From positions 124,001-188,000 of the forward strand of contig NZ_LN831029.1 of assembly GCF_001457475.1 (NCBI RefSeq): a stretch of DNA of 64,000 bases. Direction: 5' to 3'. The translations under genes were made by a program, and so were the position numbers. A model generated the notes under the pieces. The model was given only the letters and a program-made list of their open reading frames with translations, was not told the origin of the DNA and searched no databases. The stretch's first letter is position 1, and each line of letters opens with the position of its first letter. This DNA is from Achromobacter xylosoxidans (GTDB lineage Bacteria; Pseudomonadota; Gammaproteobacteria; Burkholderiales; Burkholderiaceae_B). Below are positions 26,855-35,687 of the stretch, piece by piece.

Positions 26855-28564
26855 TCACGCGGCCTGGGCGGCTTCCTGTTCAGTGATGACGGCGCCGGCG
26901 TTGATGTGGCGGTTCACCGCGCTCAGCACGGCCTGGAACGAGGCCGTGACGATGTCGCGGTCGATGCCCACGCCGAAGCCCGTGCTCGAATCTCCGACGC
27001 GCAGTTCCACATAGGAGGCGGCGCGGGTGTCGGTGCCGGTGCCGATGGCGTGCTCGTGGTAGTCCATGATGCGCACGGGCACGTCCAGCGCGGCCACGAA
27101 GGCCGAGATGGCGCCATCGCCCTTGCCCGTCACGATGCGGCGCTCGCCGTTGTATTCGAGCTCGGCCTCGATGCTGAAGTGCTGGCCTTCGCCGGCGGCC
27201 GGATTGCCGTCGATGCGGTGACGCACCAGCTTCCACGGGGCCTTCTGTTCCAGGTATTCGCGGTTGAAGATGGTGTGCACGTCGTCGGCCGTGACTTCGC
27301 GGCCGGTCTCGTCGGTGACGCGCTGGATGGCGCGGCTGAATTCGATCTGCAGGCGGCGCGGCAACACCAGGCCGTGTTCCTGTTCGAGCAGGTACGACAC
27401 GCCGCCCTTGCCCGACTGGCTGTTGACGCGGATCACGGCGTCGTAGCTGCGGCCGAGATCGGCCGGGTCGATCGGCAGGTACGGCACTTCCCACACGGCG
27501 TCGGGCTGCTGTTGCGCAAAGCCCTTCTTGATGGCGTCCTGGTGCGAACCGGAGAAGGCCGTGAAGACCAGGTCGCCCGCATACGGGTGGCGCGGGTGCA
27601 CGGGCAACTGGTTGCAGTACTCGGCGCAGCGGCGCACTTCGTCGATGTCCGAGAAGTCCAGGCCCGGGTGCACGCCCTGGGTGTAGAGGTTCAGGGCCAG
27701 CGTGACCAGGTCGACGTTGCCGGTGCGCTCGCCGCTGCCGAACAGGCAGCCTTCGATGCGGTCGGCGCCGGCCATCACGGCGAATTCAGCGGCGGCCACG
27801 GCGGTGCCGCGGTCATTGTGCGGGTGCACGCTCAGCACGATGCTGTCGCGGCGCGCCAGGTTCTTGTGCATCCACTCGATCTGGTCGGCGTACATGTTCG
27901 GCGTGGTGGCCTCGATGGTGGCGGGCAGGTTCAGCACCATCTTGCAGTCCGGCGTGGGCTCCCATACGTCGGCCACGGCGTTCGAGACTTCCAGCGCGAA
28001 TTCGGGTTCGGTCGTGCTGAAGACTTCGGGCGAGTACTGGTAGCGCCACTTGGTTTCCGGGTGCCTGGCCATGTACTGCTTGACCAGGCGCGTGCCGGTC
28101 GTGGCGATGTTCTTGATCTCGTCCTTGGTCATGTTGAACACGACCTTGCGGAACGCCGGGGCGCAGGCGTTGTACAGGTGGACGATGGCCTGCTTGGCGC
28201 CGGCCGCGGATTCCACGGTGCGGCTGATCAGGTCTTCACGCGACTGTGTCAGCACGATGATGGTGACGTCGTCGGGAATGCGCTTTTCGTCGATGAGCTT
28301 GCGCACGAAATCGAAGTCGGTCTGCGAGGCCGACGGGAAGCCCACCTCGATTTCCTTGAAGCCGATCTTGACCAGTTGCTCGAAGAAGCGGAGCTTGCGC
28401 TCGACGCTCATCGGCTCGATCAGGGCCTGGTTGCCGTCGCGCAGGTCGGTGCTCATCCAGATCGGCGGCTGCGTGATGCGGCGGCTGGGCCAGGTGCGCT
28501 CGGAAAAGTCGCGGGCGAACGGCGTGAAGGGGACGTATTTGGTGGCGGGGTTGGCAAGCATCAT
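26855..28564 (-). CDS. leuA: 2-isopropylmalate synthase
   Basis: 569 residues, first committed enzyme of leucine synthesis (2-oxoisovalerate plus acetyl-CoA). The long LeuA form is shown by the N-terminal [16 protein letters not shown], the TIM-barrel [15 protein letters not shown], the metal-binding [14 protein letters not shown] and [17 protein letters not shown], and a C-terminal LeuA dimer domain (about 440-569) that binds leucine for feedback inhibition. ATG 28564 is chosen over GTG 28567 because GAGG lies at a suitable distance. A putative attenuation leader lies upstream. Confidence 0.95.
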   Translation of the reverse strand: MMLANPATKYVPFTPFARDFSERTWPSRRITQPPIWMSTDLRDGNQALIEPMSVERKLRFFEQLVKIGFKEIEVGFPSASQTDFDFVRKLIDEKRIPDDVTIIVLTQSREDLISRTVESAAGAKQAIVHLYNACAPAFRKVVFNMTKDEIKNIATTGTRLVKQYMARHPETKWRYQYSPEVFSTTEPEFALEVSNAVADVWEPTPDCKMVLNLPATIEATTPNMYADQIEWMHKNLARRDSIVLSVHPHNDRGTAVAAAEFAVMAGADRIEGCLFGSGERTGNVDLVTLALNLYTQGVHPGLDFSDIDEVRRCAEYCNQLPVHPRHPYAGDLVFTAFSGSHQDAIKKGFAQQQPDAVWEVPYLPIDPADLGRSYDAVIRVNSQSGKGGVSYLLEQEHGLVLPRRLQIEFSRAIQRVTDETGREVTADDVHTIFNREYLEQKAPWKLVRHRIDGNPAAGEGQHFSIEAELEYNGERRIVTGKGDGAISAFVAALDVPVRIMDYHEHAIGTGTDTRAASYVELRVGDSSTGFGVGIDRDIVTASFQAVLSAVNRHINAGAVITEQEAAQAA

Positions 28565-28735
28565 CACTACACCTCGATCGGTTTCTTGTGAATCCCGGGA
28601 TCGGTTTCCTCGGCTGGCATGCGGCCGGATGGCGGCCTGGTGCCAGGGTTGGCCGCATTCGCGCGGCGCAAGATTCAGTTTTGAAAAGGGGAAATCGCGT
28701 GTGGCAAGCGTGGCTGCCGAGCTACCACGGGGACA

Positions 28736-28861
28736 CTAGGCCCGGCAACCGATCGGTAGGTATAGCGATAGCGCGATGAAGGCGGTACGAGCGCGCAGGC
28801 CGGCAACCGGAGCGGCAAAGCGTCCGGTGGCAATCGCGAGGGAGGTGCGGTAAGCGGCCAT
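28736..28861 (-). CDS. putative leu leader peptide (attenuation)
   Basis: A 41-codon frame on the same strand as leuA, ending 171 bases before it. Its second half reads ALSLYLPIGC with all three of these leucines coded CTA. CTA is the rarest leucine codon in high-GC genomes; enteric leuL likewise uses CTA codons as its leucine sensor. An imperfect hairpin (CGTGG / CCACG with outer GTG/CAC pairs) follows the stop, then a T/C-rich stretch. No good ribosome site was found before the ATG, and a stop codon lies just upstream. The regulatory role is an inference. Confidence 0.55.
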   Translation of the reverse strand: MAAYRTSLAIATGRFAAPVAGLRARTAFIALSLYLPIGCRA

Positions 28862-28910
28862 AGGTTGCTAGTCAAACATACTTTTGCGGGCAGCGCAATC
28901 GGGAAGGCGA

Positions 28911-28941
28911 TAAAAAAGCCGGGGACAGATCGTCCCCGGCT
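28911..28941 (-). terminator. rho-independent terminator of the second Bug gene
   Basis: AGCCGGGGAC (28917-28926) and GTCCCCGGCT (28932-28941) form a perfect 10-pair stem with a 5-base loop. On the minus strand it is followed by a T run. It also insulates the leu leader from the gene upstream. Confidence 0.92.
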
Positions 28942-28954
28942 GGCGTCACACGCG

Positions 28955-29932
28955 TTATTGCATTTGCATGTGGCCGTTCTTGACCACCTGGCCCAGGCGC
29001 TCGCGCTCGCTCCTGGCGAACTCGACGAAGCTGGCGCGCGAACCGCCGCCCGGCTCGATGCTGCTCTGGCGCAGCGCGTCCTGCACTTCCTTGGTCTGCA
29101 GCGACTTCTCGACGGCGGCGTTCATCTTGTCGAGCACGTCGGCGGGCGTGCCGGCCGGCGCGTACAGGCCCGCCCAGTGGCCGATGCGGATGGCCGGGAA
29201 GCCTTGCTCGGCGGTGGTGGGAATGTCGGGCGCGCTGGCCATGCGCTTGTCCCAGGTGGTCGCCAGCGCCTTGAGCTTGCCGCTCTGCACCAGCGGCAGC
29301 GTGACGATGCTGGCTTCCGAGGTGGCGTCGACCTGCTTGCCGATCACCGCGGTCACGCCTTCCGAGCCGCTCTTGTAGGCGATGGGCTCGACCGGCAGTC
29401 CGGTGGCCTCCTTGACCATCTCGGCCACGAAGTGCGGCGTACTGCCGTTGCCGGCGGTCGAGAACGTGATACGGTCGGTCTTGGCCTGCTTGGCGCGTTC
29501 GACGAAGTCCTTCAGGTCCTTGGCGGGGTTCGACGGATTGGCCACGATCACCGACGGCGTGATCGACAGCAGCGCGACCGGGGTCAGTTCTTCGTCCTTG
29601 TAGGGCTGGTCCGAGCGGATCAGGCTGTTGGTGACGGTGCCGTTGCTGCCCACCAGATAGGTGTAGCCGTCGGCCGCGCTGCGCGCGACGTGCGCGGCGC
29701 CGACCACGCCGCCGGCGCCGGGGCGGTTTTCGACGATGACGGGCTGGTTCAGGGTCGTGCCCACCGCCTTGGCGATGATGCGGGCGACCAGATCGTTGGC
29801 GCCGCCAGCGCTGAAGGGCGCGACGAAGGTGATGGGCTTGTCGGGCCAGGCGGCGGCTGCCGGGGCGGCGACGAAAGCGGCCGAGCAGGCCAGCAGAAGG
29901 CCGGCGGCATACCGGACGGGGGGACGGAACAT
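28955..29932 (-). CDS. Bug family tripartite tricarboxylate transporter substrate-binding protein
   Basis: 325 residues from ATG 29932, preceded by GGAG. Signal peptide MFRPPVRYAAGLLLACSAAF with cleavage near AAAAWP. Family motifs: WPDKPITFVAPFSAGG, VIVENRPGAGGVVGAAHVARS and WAGLYAPAGTPADVL. It is a periplasmic receptor for an unknown carboxylate. It stands alone between leuA and the membrane protein gene, with its own terminator, as is usual for orphan Bug genes. Confidence 0.9.
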   Translation of the reverse strand: MFRPPVRYAAGLLLACSAAFVAAPAAAAWPDKPITFVAPFSAGGANDLVARIIAKAVGTTLNQPVIVENRPGAGGVVGAAHVARSAADGYTYLVGSNGTVTNSLIRSDQPYKDEELTPVALLSITPSVIVANPSNPAKDLKDFVERAKQAKTDRITFSTAGNGSTPHFVAEMVKEATGLPVEPIAYKSGSEGVTAVIGKQVDATSEASIVTLPLVQSGKLKALATTWDKRMASAPDIPTTAEQGFPAIRIGHWAGLYAPAGTPADVLDKMNAAVEKSLQTKEVQDALRQSSIEPGGGSRASFVEFARSERERLGQVVKNGHMQMQ

Positions 29933-30124
29933 GTAAAGCAACTCCAGGGGGGCTGGCCGCGCATCCGACTGGTCTCTGCAATCGGCTTGGTCTGGTTTTA
30001 AAGTGCGCGGCCGCGGTTGCGCGAGCCTGGAGGGCCAGTATAGGGGAGCCCGGCTGGCAGGGGACTGAAACAAGCAGGCCGCCTTGCGGCGGCCTGGGTC
30101 GTCGAACGGTGGGGGGCGCGCCGC

Positions 30125-30775
30125 TCAGCGGGCCGGGCCACCGATGCGCGGTTCGACGTAGCGCGGTTCGCGGGCGTCGCGAATGTCACGGGAATCGCGC
30201 GCATCGCGGCGGCCGTCGTCGCGTCCGTCGCGCGGCGGGCGGGCGGTGGCGCCGTCGAGGATCTCGGCCTGCTCGGCCACCATGGCGATCTTGCCGATGC
30301 GGTTGTGGCGGATTTCCGACAGCGAGCGATGCAGGTCGCCGACAGTGAACGGTTCTTCACGGCCGCCCCAGGTCCAGCGCAGCACGCCCAGGGACTCCTC
30401 GGACAACTGGGGCGCCAGGTCGGCCAGCACGCCGGTGCCGACCGGGGTGGCGCGGCCGGAGGCCAGGCTGGCCGACAGCCAGGCGCGCAGGATGAAGAAG
30501 ACGATCAGGGTCCAGATGCCGGCCACGACCCACCAGATGTACGGGTTGACCTTTTGCACCATGTCCATGGTGGGTTGGCCCAGGGTGTGCAGGAAGTCGT
30601 AGTTGATGCGCTTGCCGAAATCCAGGATCCAGGAAGCGGCGAGATACCAGACGATCACGGCCACTGCGATCACGATCGCGCGCACGAGAAGTCGGGGAAG
30701 CGCCAGTTTGAGCAGGGTCTGGCCGATAAGTCGGCAATCCTGGCGAACGCGTGCGGGCGAAGTCTGATTCATCAT
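30125..30775 (-). CDS. hypothetical membrane protein with charged C-terminal tail
   Basis: 216 residues, not assigned to a known family. Two transmembrane helices (about 30-52 and 82-100), a cytoplasmic part with GVLRWTWGGREEPFTVGDLHRSLSEIRHNRIGKI split across about 133-166, and a disordered tail with repeated RD pairs (RDGRDDGRRDARDSRD, about 182-197). Its start codon is divergent from rpoN with at most 16 bases between them. Function unknown; an accessory role with rpoN is only positional speculation. Confidence 0.75.
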   Translation of the reverse strand: MMNQTSPARVRQDCRLIGQTLLKLALPRLLVRAIVIAVAVIVWYLAASWILDFGKRINYDFLHTLGQPTMDMVQKVNPYIWWVVAGIWTLIVFFILRAWLSASLASGRATPVGTGVLADLAPQLSEESLGVLRWTWGGREEPFTVGDLHRSLSEIRHNRIGKIAMVAEQAEILDGATARPPRDGRDDGRRDARDSRDIRDAREPRYVEPRIGGPAR

Positions 30776-30791
30776 GCAAAATATTGTACCT

Positions 30792-32219
30792 ATGACCCGT
30801 CCTATTTTAGAACTGCGGCCCGGCCAGCATCTGACGCTGACCCCTCAACTGCAGCAATCGATCCGGTTGCTGCAGCTGTCCACGCTCGAGCTCGAGGCGG
30901 AAATCTCGCAAGTGCTCGCCGACAATCCGTTGCTGGAACGCGACGATGAGCCTGCCTCCGTCGAGACGCAGGCCGAATCCGAGCGCGAGTCGTCGGTGCA
31001 GGACGACGAACCCGCGCCCGAGCGCGACACCCCGGTCGAGGAAATGCCGGGTTCGGGCGGGGTCTACCCCGATGATGATTCCAGCCTGCCCGAGGCCGCC
31101 CGGCCCGATACCCTGCGCGAGCACCTGCTCGGGCAACTGGTGCTGACCCGCGCCGCGCCGCGCGACGCCGCGCTGGCGGCGCTGCTGATCGACGAACTGG
31201 ACGAGAACGGCTACCTGGGCTCGCCCCTGGAGGAAATCCTGGGCTGGCTGCCGGCCGAGATGGAGCCGGACCTGGACGAGCTGCGCGCCGCGCTGTCGCT
31301 GCTGCAATCGTTCGACCCGGCCGGCATCGGCGCGCGCGACATGTCCGAGTGCCTGCTGTTGCAATTGCGCAGTCCCGACACGGCCCGGTTGCCCGAGGCC
31401 GCGGATCCCAAGGCGCTGGCCTGCGCCCGCCTGGTCTGCGCCCAGCATCTGGCGCTGTTGGCCACCGGCAACCATGCCAGGCTGTGCGCCGCGGTCGGTT
31501 GTGACGAGGCCACGCTGCGCGCGGCGCACGCCCTGATCCTGCGTCTGGAGCCCCGTCCGGGCCGCGCCTGGACGGTCCCGGCGGCCGATTACGCCGTGCC
31601 CGACGTCATCGTGCGCAAGACGCGCCGCGGCTGGCAGGTGACGCTCAACAGCGCCGCCGTGCCGCGACTGCAGATCAATGGCCTGTACGCCCAAATGCTG
31701 GCCAACCAGAAGGAGTCGGCCCACGCCGGCTTGCAGTCTCAGCTGCAACAGGCGAAATGGATGATCCGCAACGTGGAGCAGCGCTTCGACACCATCCTGC
31801 GAGTGGCCCAGGCCATTGTCGACCGCCAGACCGCCTTCTTCAGCCAGGGGCCGGCGGCCATGCGCCCGCTCATCCTCAAGGACATTGCCGGCGAGCTGGG
31901 CCTGCATGAGTCCACCATTTCACGCGCCACGACACAGAAGTACATGCTCACTCCCTTCGGTACGCTGGAGCTCAAGCGCTTCTTCGGGGCGGGGGTGTCG
32001 ACCGATGGCGGCGACGCCACATCCGCCACGGCGGTGCAGACTTTCATCCGCCAGATGGTGGCCGAGGAGAACCGGGCCAAGCCGCTGTCCGACAGCCAGA
32101 TCATGGAAAAACTGGCCGATCAGGGCATCGTCATCGCCCGCAGGACGGTCGCGAAATACCGCGAGGCACTGCGGATCGCGCCGGCCGCGCTGCGCAAGGC
32201 GCAGGCCGCGGCGCGGTGA
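30792..32219 (+). CDS. rpoN: RNA polymerase sigma-54 factor
   Basis: 475 residues from ATG 30792; a second in-frame ATG at 30774 would add six residues. Region I is LTPQLQQSIRLLQLSTLELE, followed by an acidic region II (about 60-100), the core-binding domain, the helix-turn-helix LGLHESTISRATTQKYMLTP and the RpoN box ARRTVAKYRE near the C terminus. It directs transcription from -24/-12 promoters with AAA+ activators. The later start is preferred by comparison with the enteric N terminus (MKQGLQLRL). The usual lptB, hpf and ptsN neighbours are absent here. Confidence 0.93.
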   Translation: MTRPILELRPGQHLTLTPQLQQSIRLLQLSTLELEAEISQVLADNPLLERDDEPASVETQAESERESSVQDDEPAPERDTPVEEMPGSGGVYPDDDSSLPEAARPDTLREHLLGQLVLTRAAPRDAALAALLIDELDENGYLGSPLEEILGWLPAEMEPDLDELRAALSLLQSFDPAGIGARDMSECLLLQLRSPDTARLPEAADPKALACARLVCAQHLALLATGNHARLCAAVGCDEATLRAAHALILRLEPRPGRAWTVPAADYAVPDVIVRKTRRGWQVTLNSAAVPRLQINGLYAQMLANQKESAHAGLQSQLQQAKWMIRNVEQRFDTILRVAQAIVDRQTAFFSQGPAAMRPLILKDIAGELGLHESTISRATTQKYMLTPFGTLELKRFFGAGVSTDGGDATSATAVQTFIRQMVAEENRAKPLSDSQIMEKLADQGIVIARRTVAKYREALRIAPAALRKAQAAAR

Positions 32220-32312
32220 AATAAGGGACTTTTTTGCGGCGAAGCATCGCGGCGCGCGGTGCCTCGACGAGCGTCCGTTACCGTACACTGGGCCTTCATC
32301 AGGAGCTTTTCC

Positions 32313-32519
32313 ATGGGCCCAATCCCTTCCTCCATCCTCTCGGAATTCGAGACCGAAGAACAGGCGGTCAGCTACGACCGCTGGTTCCGCGCGAAGGTGC
32401 AAGCCAGCCTGGACGATCCGCGTCCCGCCGTTTCGCATCAAAGGGTGATGGCCCGCATCGATGCCATTATCGAAACGGCGTGCCGTCGTCAGCTGGATCC
32501 GCAAGACGGAGAAAACTGA
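32313..32519 (+). CDS. type II antitoxin, StbD/RelB-like
   Basis: 68 residues starting at ATG 32313 behind AGGAG (32301-32305). The sequence EEQAVSYDRWFRAKVQASLD and the following DPRPAVSHQRVMARIDAII match the short StbD-type antitoxins that pair with RelE/ParE toxins. The N-terminal half is too short for a full DNA-binding fold to be certain. It precedes a RelE/ParE family gene in the same direction. Probably binds and neutralises that toxin and may autorepress the pair. Confidence 0.82.
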   Translation: MGPIPSSILSEFETEEQAVSYDRWFRAKVQASLDDPRPAVSHQRVMARIDAIIETACRRQLDPQDGEN

Positions 32520-32588
32520 AAAAAAGCTTGAAGCACGTCATGGGGGGACGTCAATCGCGCCCGGCCCCGGACGCGGCCCGGCTTTCCC

Positions 32589-32867
32589 ATGCTCGACGTA
32601 TCCTGGCTTCAAACCGCCGCAGACGATCTGGCGGGGATCATCTCCTACATCGCCGAGCGTAGTCCGCAGGCGGCACGCGACCTCCGGCAACGCATCGACA
32701 ATGCCGTGCTGTCCCTGGCGCGGCACCCTTGCCGATATCGAGCCGGCCGCGTCTCTGGCACGCGCGAATGCGTCGTACACCCTAATTACGTGGTGGTCTA
32801 CCGGGTGACCGCGTTGGCGATCGAGGTCGTCAACATCGTGCACGCCCGCCGGGAATATCCCCCCTAG
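32589..32867 (+). CDS. type II toxin, RelE/ParE family
   Basis: 92 residues. The RelE/ParE fold is shown by WLQTAADDLAGIISYIAERS, ARDLRQRIDNAVLSLARHP, YRAGRVSGTRECVVHPNYVV split across the centre, and VYRV...VVNIVHARREYP. The C-terminal H-x-R-R-x-YP is the usual catalytic/active end of the family. Whether it cuts ribosome-bound mRNA (RelE) or poisons gyrase (ParE) cannot be read directly. There is a 69-base gap from the antitoxin, longer than the usual overlap, containing an A-rich run and a small hairpin. Confidence 0.87.
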   Translation: MLDVSWLQTAADDLAGIISYIAERSPQAARDLRQRIDNAVLSLARHPCRYRAGRVSGTRECVVHPNYVVVYRVTALAIEVVNIVHARREYPP

Positions 32868-33050
32868 CGACGGCCCTGGCGCCGCGCTGCGGCCGCTTGC
32901 CCGGCGTCGCATCGGACGCCCGGCGAGGCATGAACCGCCTCGCCCCGCCTGAAACGGTTCTGATAAAACGTCCCTTATTTCAATAGGTTAGATGACCACG
33001 TGGTTGCAAATTATTTACGCTGAGTACTTGCCATTGCATGAACAAATGCC

Positions 33051-33069
33051 GATAATTATTCTCATGTAC
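33051..33069. promoter_or_regulatory. Fur-like box overlapping the bfd start
   Basis: GATAATTATTCTCATGTAC matches the 19-base Fur consensus GATAATGATAATCATTATC at 13 positions. It covers the bfd ATG at 33064, so a bound Fur would block initiation. Confidence 0.55.
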
Positions 33070-33345
33070 ATTTGCGTATGTAATGCCATCACCGAACGCC
33101 AAGTCCGCGCCAGCGTGGACGCGGGCGCGACGTCGCTTTCCGACCTGCAGTTCGAGCTGGGCGTGGCCACGTGCTGCGGCTGCTGCGCGGCCACCGCCGC
33201 CGAATACCTGCCGGGCGGCCGCTGTTCCAGCGTGTGCGATGTGCGCTCGATCGCCGTTCCGGTCAACCCGCCGGCCACCATGGCCGAACCGGGCACGTCC
33301 GCGGCGAACAGCAGCTATCCGGTCATCCAGGTCGCCGTCGCCTGA
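33064..33345 (+). CDS. bfd: bacterioferritin-associated ferredoxin
   Basis: 93 residues. MYICVCNAITERQV gives cysteines C4 and C6, and TCCGCC gives C38 and C41, the four [2Fe-2S] ligands of Bfd; C37 and C40 are extra. Bfd donates electrons to bacterioferritin haem to release stored iron. A 30-residue C-terminal extension beyond the ferredoxin domain is Pro/Ala/Ser-rich. A Fur-like site overlaps the start, as expected for iron-starvation induction. The 3' end overlaps the convergent LysR gene by 31 bases. bfr lies 2.3 kb away. Confidence 0.9.
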   Translation: MYICVCNAITERQVRASVDAGATSLSDLQFELGVATCCGCCAATAAEYLPGGRCSSVCDVRSIAVPVNPPATMAEPGTSAANSSYPVIQVAVA

Positions 33346-34235
33346 GCGGCGCCGCCACCTGCCACGGCTTGCAGGCCCAGCCCTGCAAGCCGTTGTGTTT
33401 CCGTTTCACAAAAATCCCTGATCATTCCCGCCAACTGGCGCACTGGCTCGCGCGCTGGTTCGGACAGGCATAGCGCCAGCTCGGACGGCGGCACCGCGGG
33501 CAGCGCGTCGTCGACCAGCCGATGCCCCGCGGCGATGCAGCGGCGCTCCAGCAATGCCACCCCCAGTCCTCCCGCCAGCGCGGCCTGTATTCCCATCAGA
33601 TTGGGGCTTTCGTAAGCGATGCGCCAGCGGCGTGCAGCGCGTTCGAGCGCGTGAATCGCGCGGTTGCGGTAGATGCAGCCCTGCGGAAAGGCCACCAAGG
33701 GCACCGGTTCGGTGCTGGCGGGCAGGGCTGGCGCGCCCGCGATCCAGTGCAAGTGTTCCCGCCAGGTCGCCAGGGCCGGCCCGGCGCCGGGTTCGCGCTT
33801 GAGCAGCGCCAGATCCAGGTCGCCCCGTTCCAGGCCGCGGGTCAGGGCCACGGTCAGGTCGCAGCGCACCGACAGCCGGACGCTCGGCCGGGCGCGGGCG
33901 AACTGCGCCACGATGGCCGTGAGCGTGTCGGCGGCGAAATCGTCGGGAATGCCCAGCCGGATCACCTCGACCCGCTTGCGGCCGCTGACCGCCTCACGCA
34001 CTTCGGTGGACAGCGCCAGCATGCGGCGCGCATAGCCGAGCAGGCGTTCGCCGTCCTCGGTCAGGTGGACCTGGCGGCCTTCGCGCACGAACAGCGTGCA
34101 TTCGAGGGTCTCCTCGAGTTTGCGGATCTGCTGGCTCACGGTGGACTGGCTGCGGTGCACCCGTTCGCCGGCGCGGGTGAAGCCGCCCGCGTCGACGACG
34201 GAGACGAAGCTGTGCAATAGATCGAGATCGAGCAT
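33315..34235 (-). CDS. LysR family transcriptional regulator
   Basis: 306 residues. Winged helix-turn-helix: LDLLHSFVSVVDAGGFTRAG continuing ERVHRSQSTVSQQIRKLEE, then a LysR effector domain (about 90-290). It is divergent from an EamA transporter gene with a 113-base gap containing a TCAAA-N4-TTTGA repeat, so it most likely controls that exporter. The inducer is unknown. Its 3' end overlaps bfd on the opposite strand. Confidence 0.92.
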   Translation of the reverse strand: MLDLDLLHSFVSVVDAGGFTRAGERVHRSQSTVSQQIRKLEETLECTLFVREGRQVHLTEDGERLLGYARRMLALSTEVREAVSGRKRVEVIRLGIPDDFAADTLTAIVAQFARARPSVRLSVRCDLTVALTRGLERGDLDLALLKREPGAGPALATWREHLHWIAGAPALPASTEPVPLVAFPQGCIYRNRAIHALERAARRWRIAYESPNLMGIQAALAGGLGVALLERRCIAAGHRLVDDALPAVPPSELALCLSEPAREPVRQLAGMIRDFCETETQRLAGLGLQAVAGGGAAQATATWMTG

Positions 34236-34259
34236 GGGAGGCGCCTTTGCATCGGTTTT

Positions 34260-34273
34260 TCAAATACTTTTGA
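34260..34273. promoter_or_regulatory. inverted repeat in the LysR/EamA divergent promoter
   Basis: TCAAATACTTTTGA pairs TCAAA with TTTGA around a 4-base centre. LysR-type sites are usually T-N11-A with dyad symmetry; this is a candidate, not a proven site. Confidence 0.45.
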
Positions 34274-34348
34274 TCCAAATAAAGCGTTTGTCAATGGATA
34301 GGGCCGCGCCCAGAATGGGCTCATCTTCCTTTGCCCGGACCTGCTGCC

Positions 34349-35263
34349 ATGAAGGCGTCATCGACTTTGCCCGCCACCGCCCTGCCCGCCGACGCGCCGA
34401 TGGGGGTGGCCTGGGCGCCCATCGCGGCATTCTGTTTCCTGTGGAGCTCGGCGTTCGCGGCGGCCAAGATCGCGGTGCGCGACTGTCCGCCGCTGACCCT
34501 GTTGACCATTCGCTTCCTGATCGCTGGCGCCCTGATGCTCGGCGTGGCCGCGGCCAGCGGCCGGTGGTCGCGGCCCGGCGCCCGCGATCTGGCGGCGCTG
34601 GTGCTTCTGGGGGTCTTGAACAACGCGGCCTACCTTGGCCTGAGCTGGAGTGGCATGACGACGGTGTCGTCCGCGTTCACGGCGGTGCTGATCAGCACCA
34701 ATCCGCTGCTGATCGGGGTGCTGGCCGGGCCCGTGTTGGGTGAGCGGCTGGGTTGGCGCAAGATGTTCGGGCTGTGCCTGGGCCTGGCGGGCGTGGCGCT
34801 GGTGCTGCGCTCGCGGTTGTCGGGCATGCAGGAGGATCTGCATGGCACCCTGCTGGTGACAGGCGGCCTGGTGGCGCTGGTGGCGGGCACGCTGCTCTAC
34901 AAACGCCTCAAGCCGTCGACGGGACTGTGGATGGCGACGGGCATCCAGTCGCTGGCCGGGGCGGTGGCGCTGATGCCGGTGGCGCTGCTGCACGAGAGCC
35001 TCGGCGACGCGCGCATGACGGCCAGCCTGTTCTGGAGCATGGCCTACATGATCGTGGCGGTGTCCATTGGCGGTTATTACCTGTGGTTCATGATCCTCGG
35101 ACGCGCCAGCGCCACCGCGGCCAGCGCGCTGCATTTCCTGATGCCGCCGCTGGGCCTGCTGTTCGGCTGGGTGGTATTGCGCGAGTCGGTGTCGTGGCTC
35201 GACCTGCTGGGCATCGTGCCGATCGCGTTCGGCATCTGGCTGGCGACGCGGCGCGCCGCCTAG
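34349..35263 (+). CDS. EamA/DMT family transporter
   Basis: 304 residues from ATG 34349 with ten hydrophobic segments in two EamA repeats. The first begins [17 protein letters not shown], and the second includes [20 protein letters not shown] and [16 protein letters not shown], typical of drug/metabolite exporters such as RhtA/YdcZ relatives. Probably an inner-membrane exporter of an amino acid or related metabolite. It is the likely target of the divergent LysR regulator. Confidence 0.9.
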   Translation: MKASSTLPATALPADAPMGVAWAPIAAFCFLWSSAFAAAKIAVRDCPPLTLLTIRFLIAGALMLGVAAASGRWSRPGARDLAALVLLGVLNNAAYLGLSWSGMTTVSSAFTAVLISTNPLLIGVLAGPVLGERLGWRKMFGLCLGLAGVALVLRSRLSGMQEDLHGTLLVTGGLVALVAGTLLYKRLKPSTGLWMATGIQSLAGAVALMPVALLHESLGDARMTASLFWSMAYMIVAVSIGGYYLWFMILGRASATAASALHFLMPPLGLLFGWVVLRESVSWLDLLGIVPIAFGIWLATRRAA

Positions 35264-35687
35264 GCGCGGGCAGCGCGCGCGTCAAGCTGGCCGAGGCTGG
35301 GGCGTGCGCGTGGCGCGGCACCTCGCGCAGCGCGCCAGGGTTGGGTTTGCACAACGTGGCGTGCGGTCGGAACGGTCTGATAGATTCATGGCGTCATCAC
35401 GCCATTCACGCGGTGCGGCGCGCTTGAAATGCCGCGGCAAATGGGACGCCCGTGTCCGCCCAGCCCGCGAAACCGCGATGCATTGCCCGCAGGACATCGC
35501 GCACGCATACTCATTCTCATTCGTCTGTCGCTTTCTTGTAGCGCTCGTAAAGCGGTTTACCAAATGCGCGCCAAGGCTAGGCGCGGCCCCGCGGCCGATG
35601 TTAGTCTGCCGGGGTTGCGTACTCGCGGCATCGTGCGCTTCTTGTCGCGATGCAGTGCGCGTCGCGCCTGACTGCAAGGAGTCCATC
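35264..35687. other. intergenic region upstream of bacterioferritin
   Basis: 424 bases without a supported gene. Around 35507-35523 the sequence TACTCATTCTCATTCG reads AATGAGAATGAG on the other strand, resembling two of the three hexamers of a Fur site. The bfr promoter should lie between there and 35675. The rest shows nothing recognisable. Confidence 0.4.
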
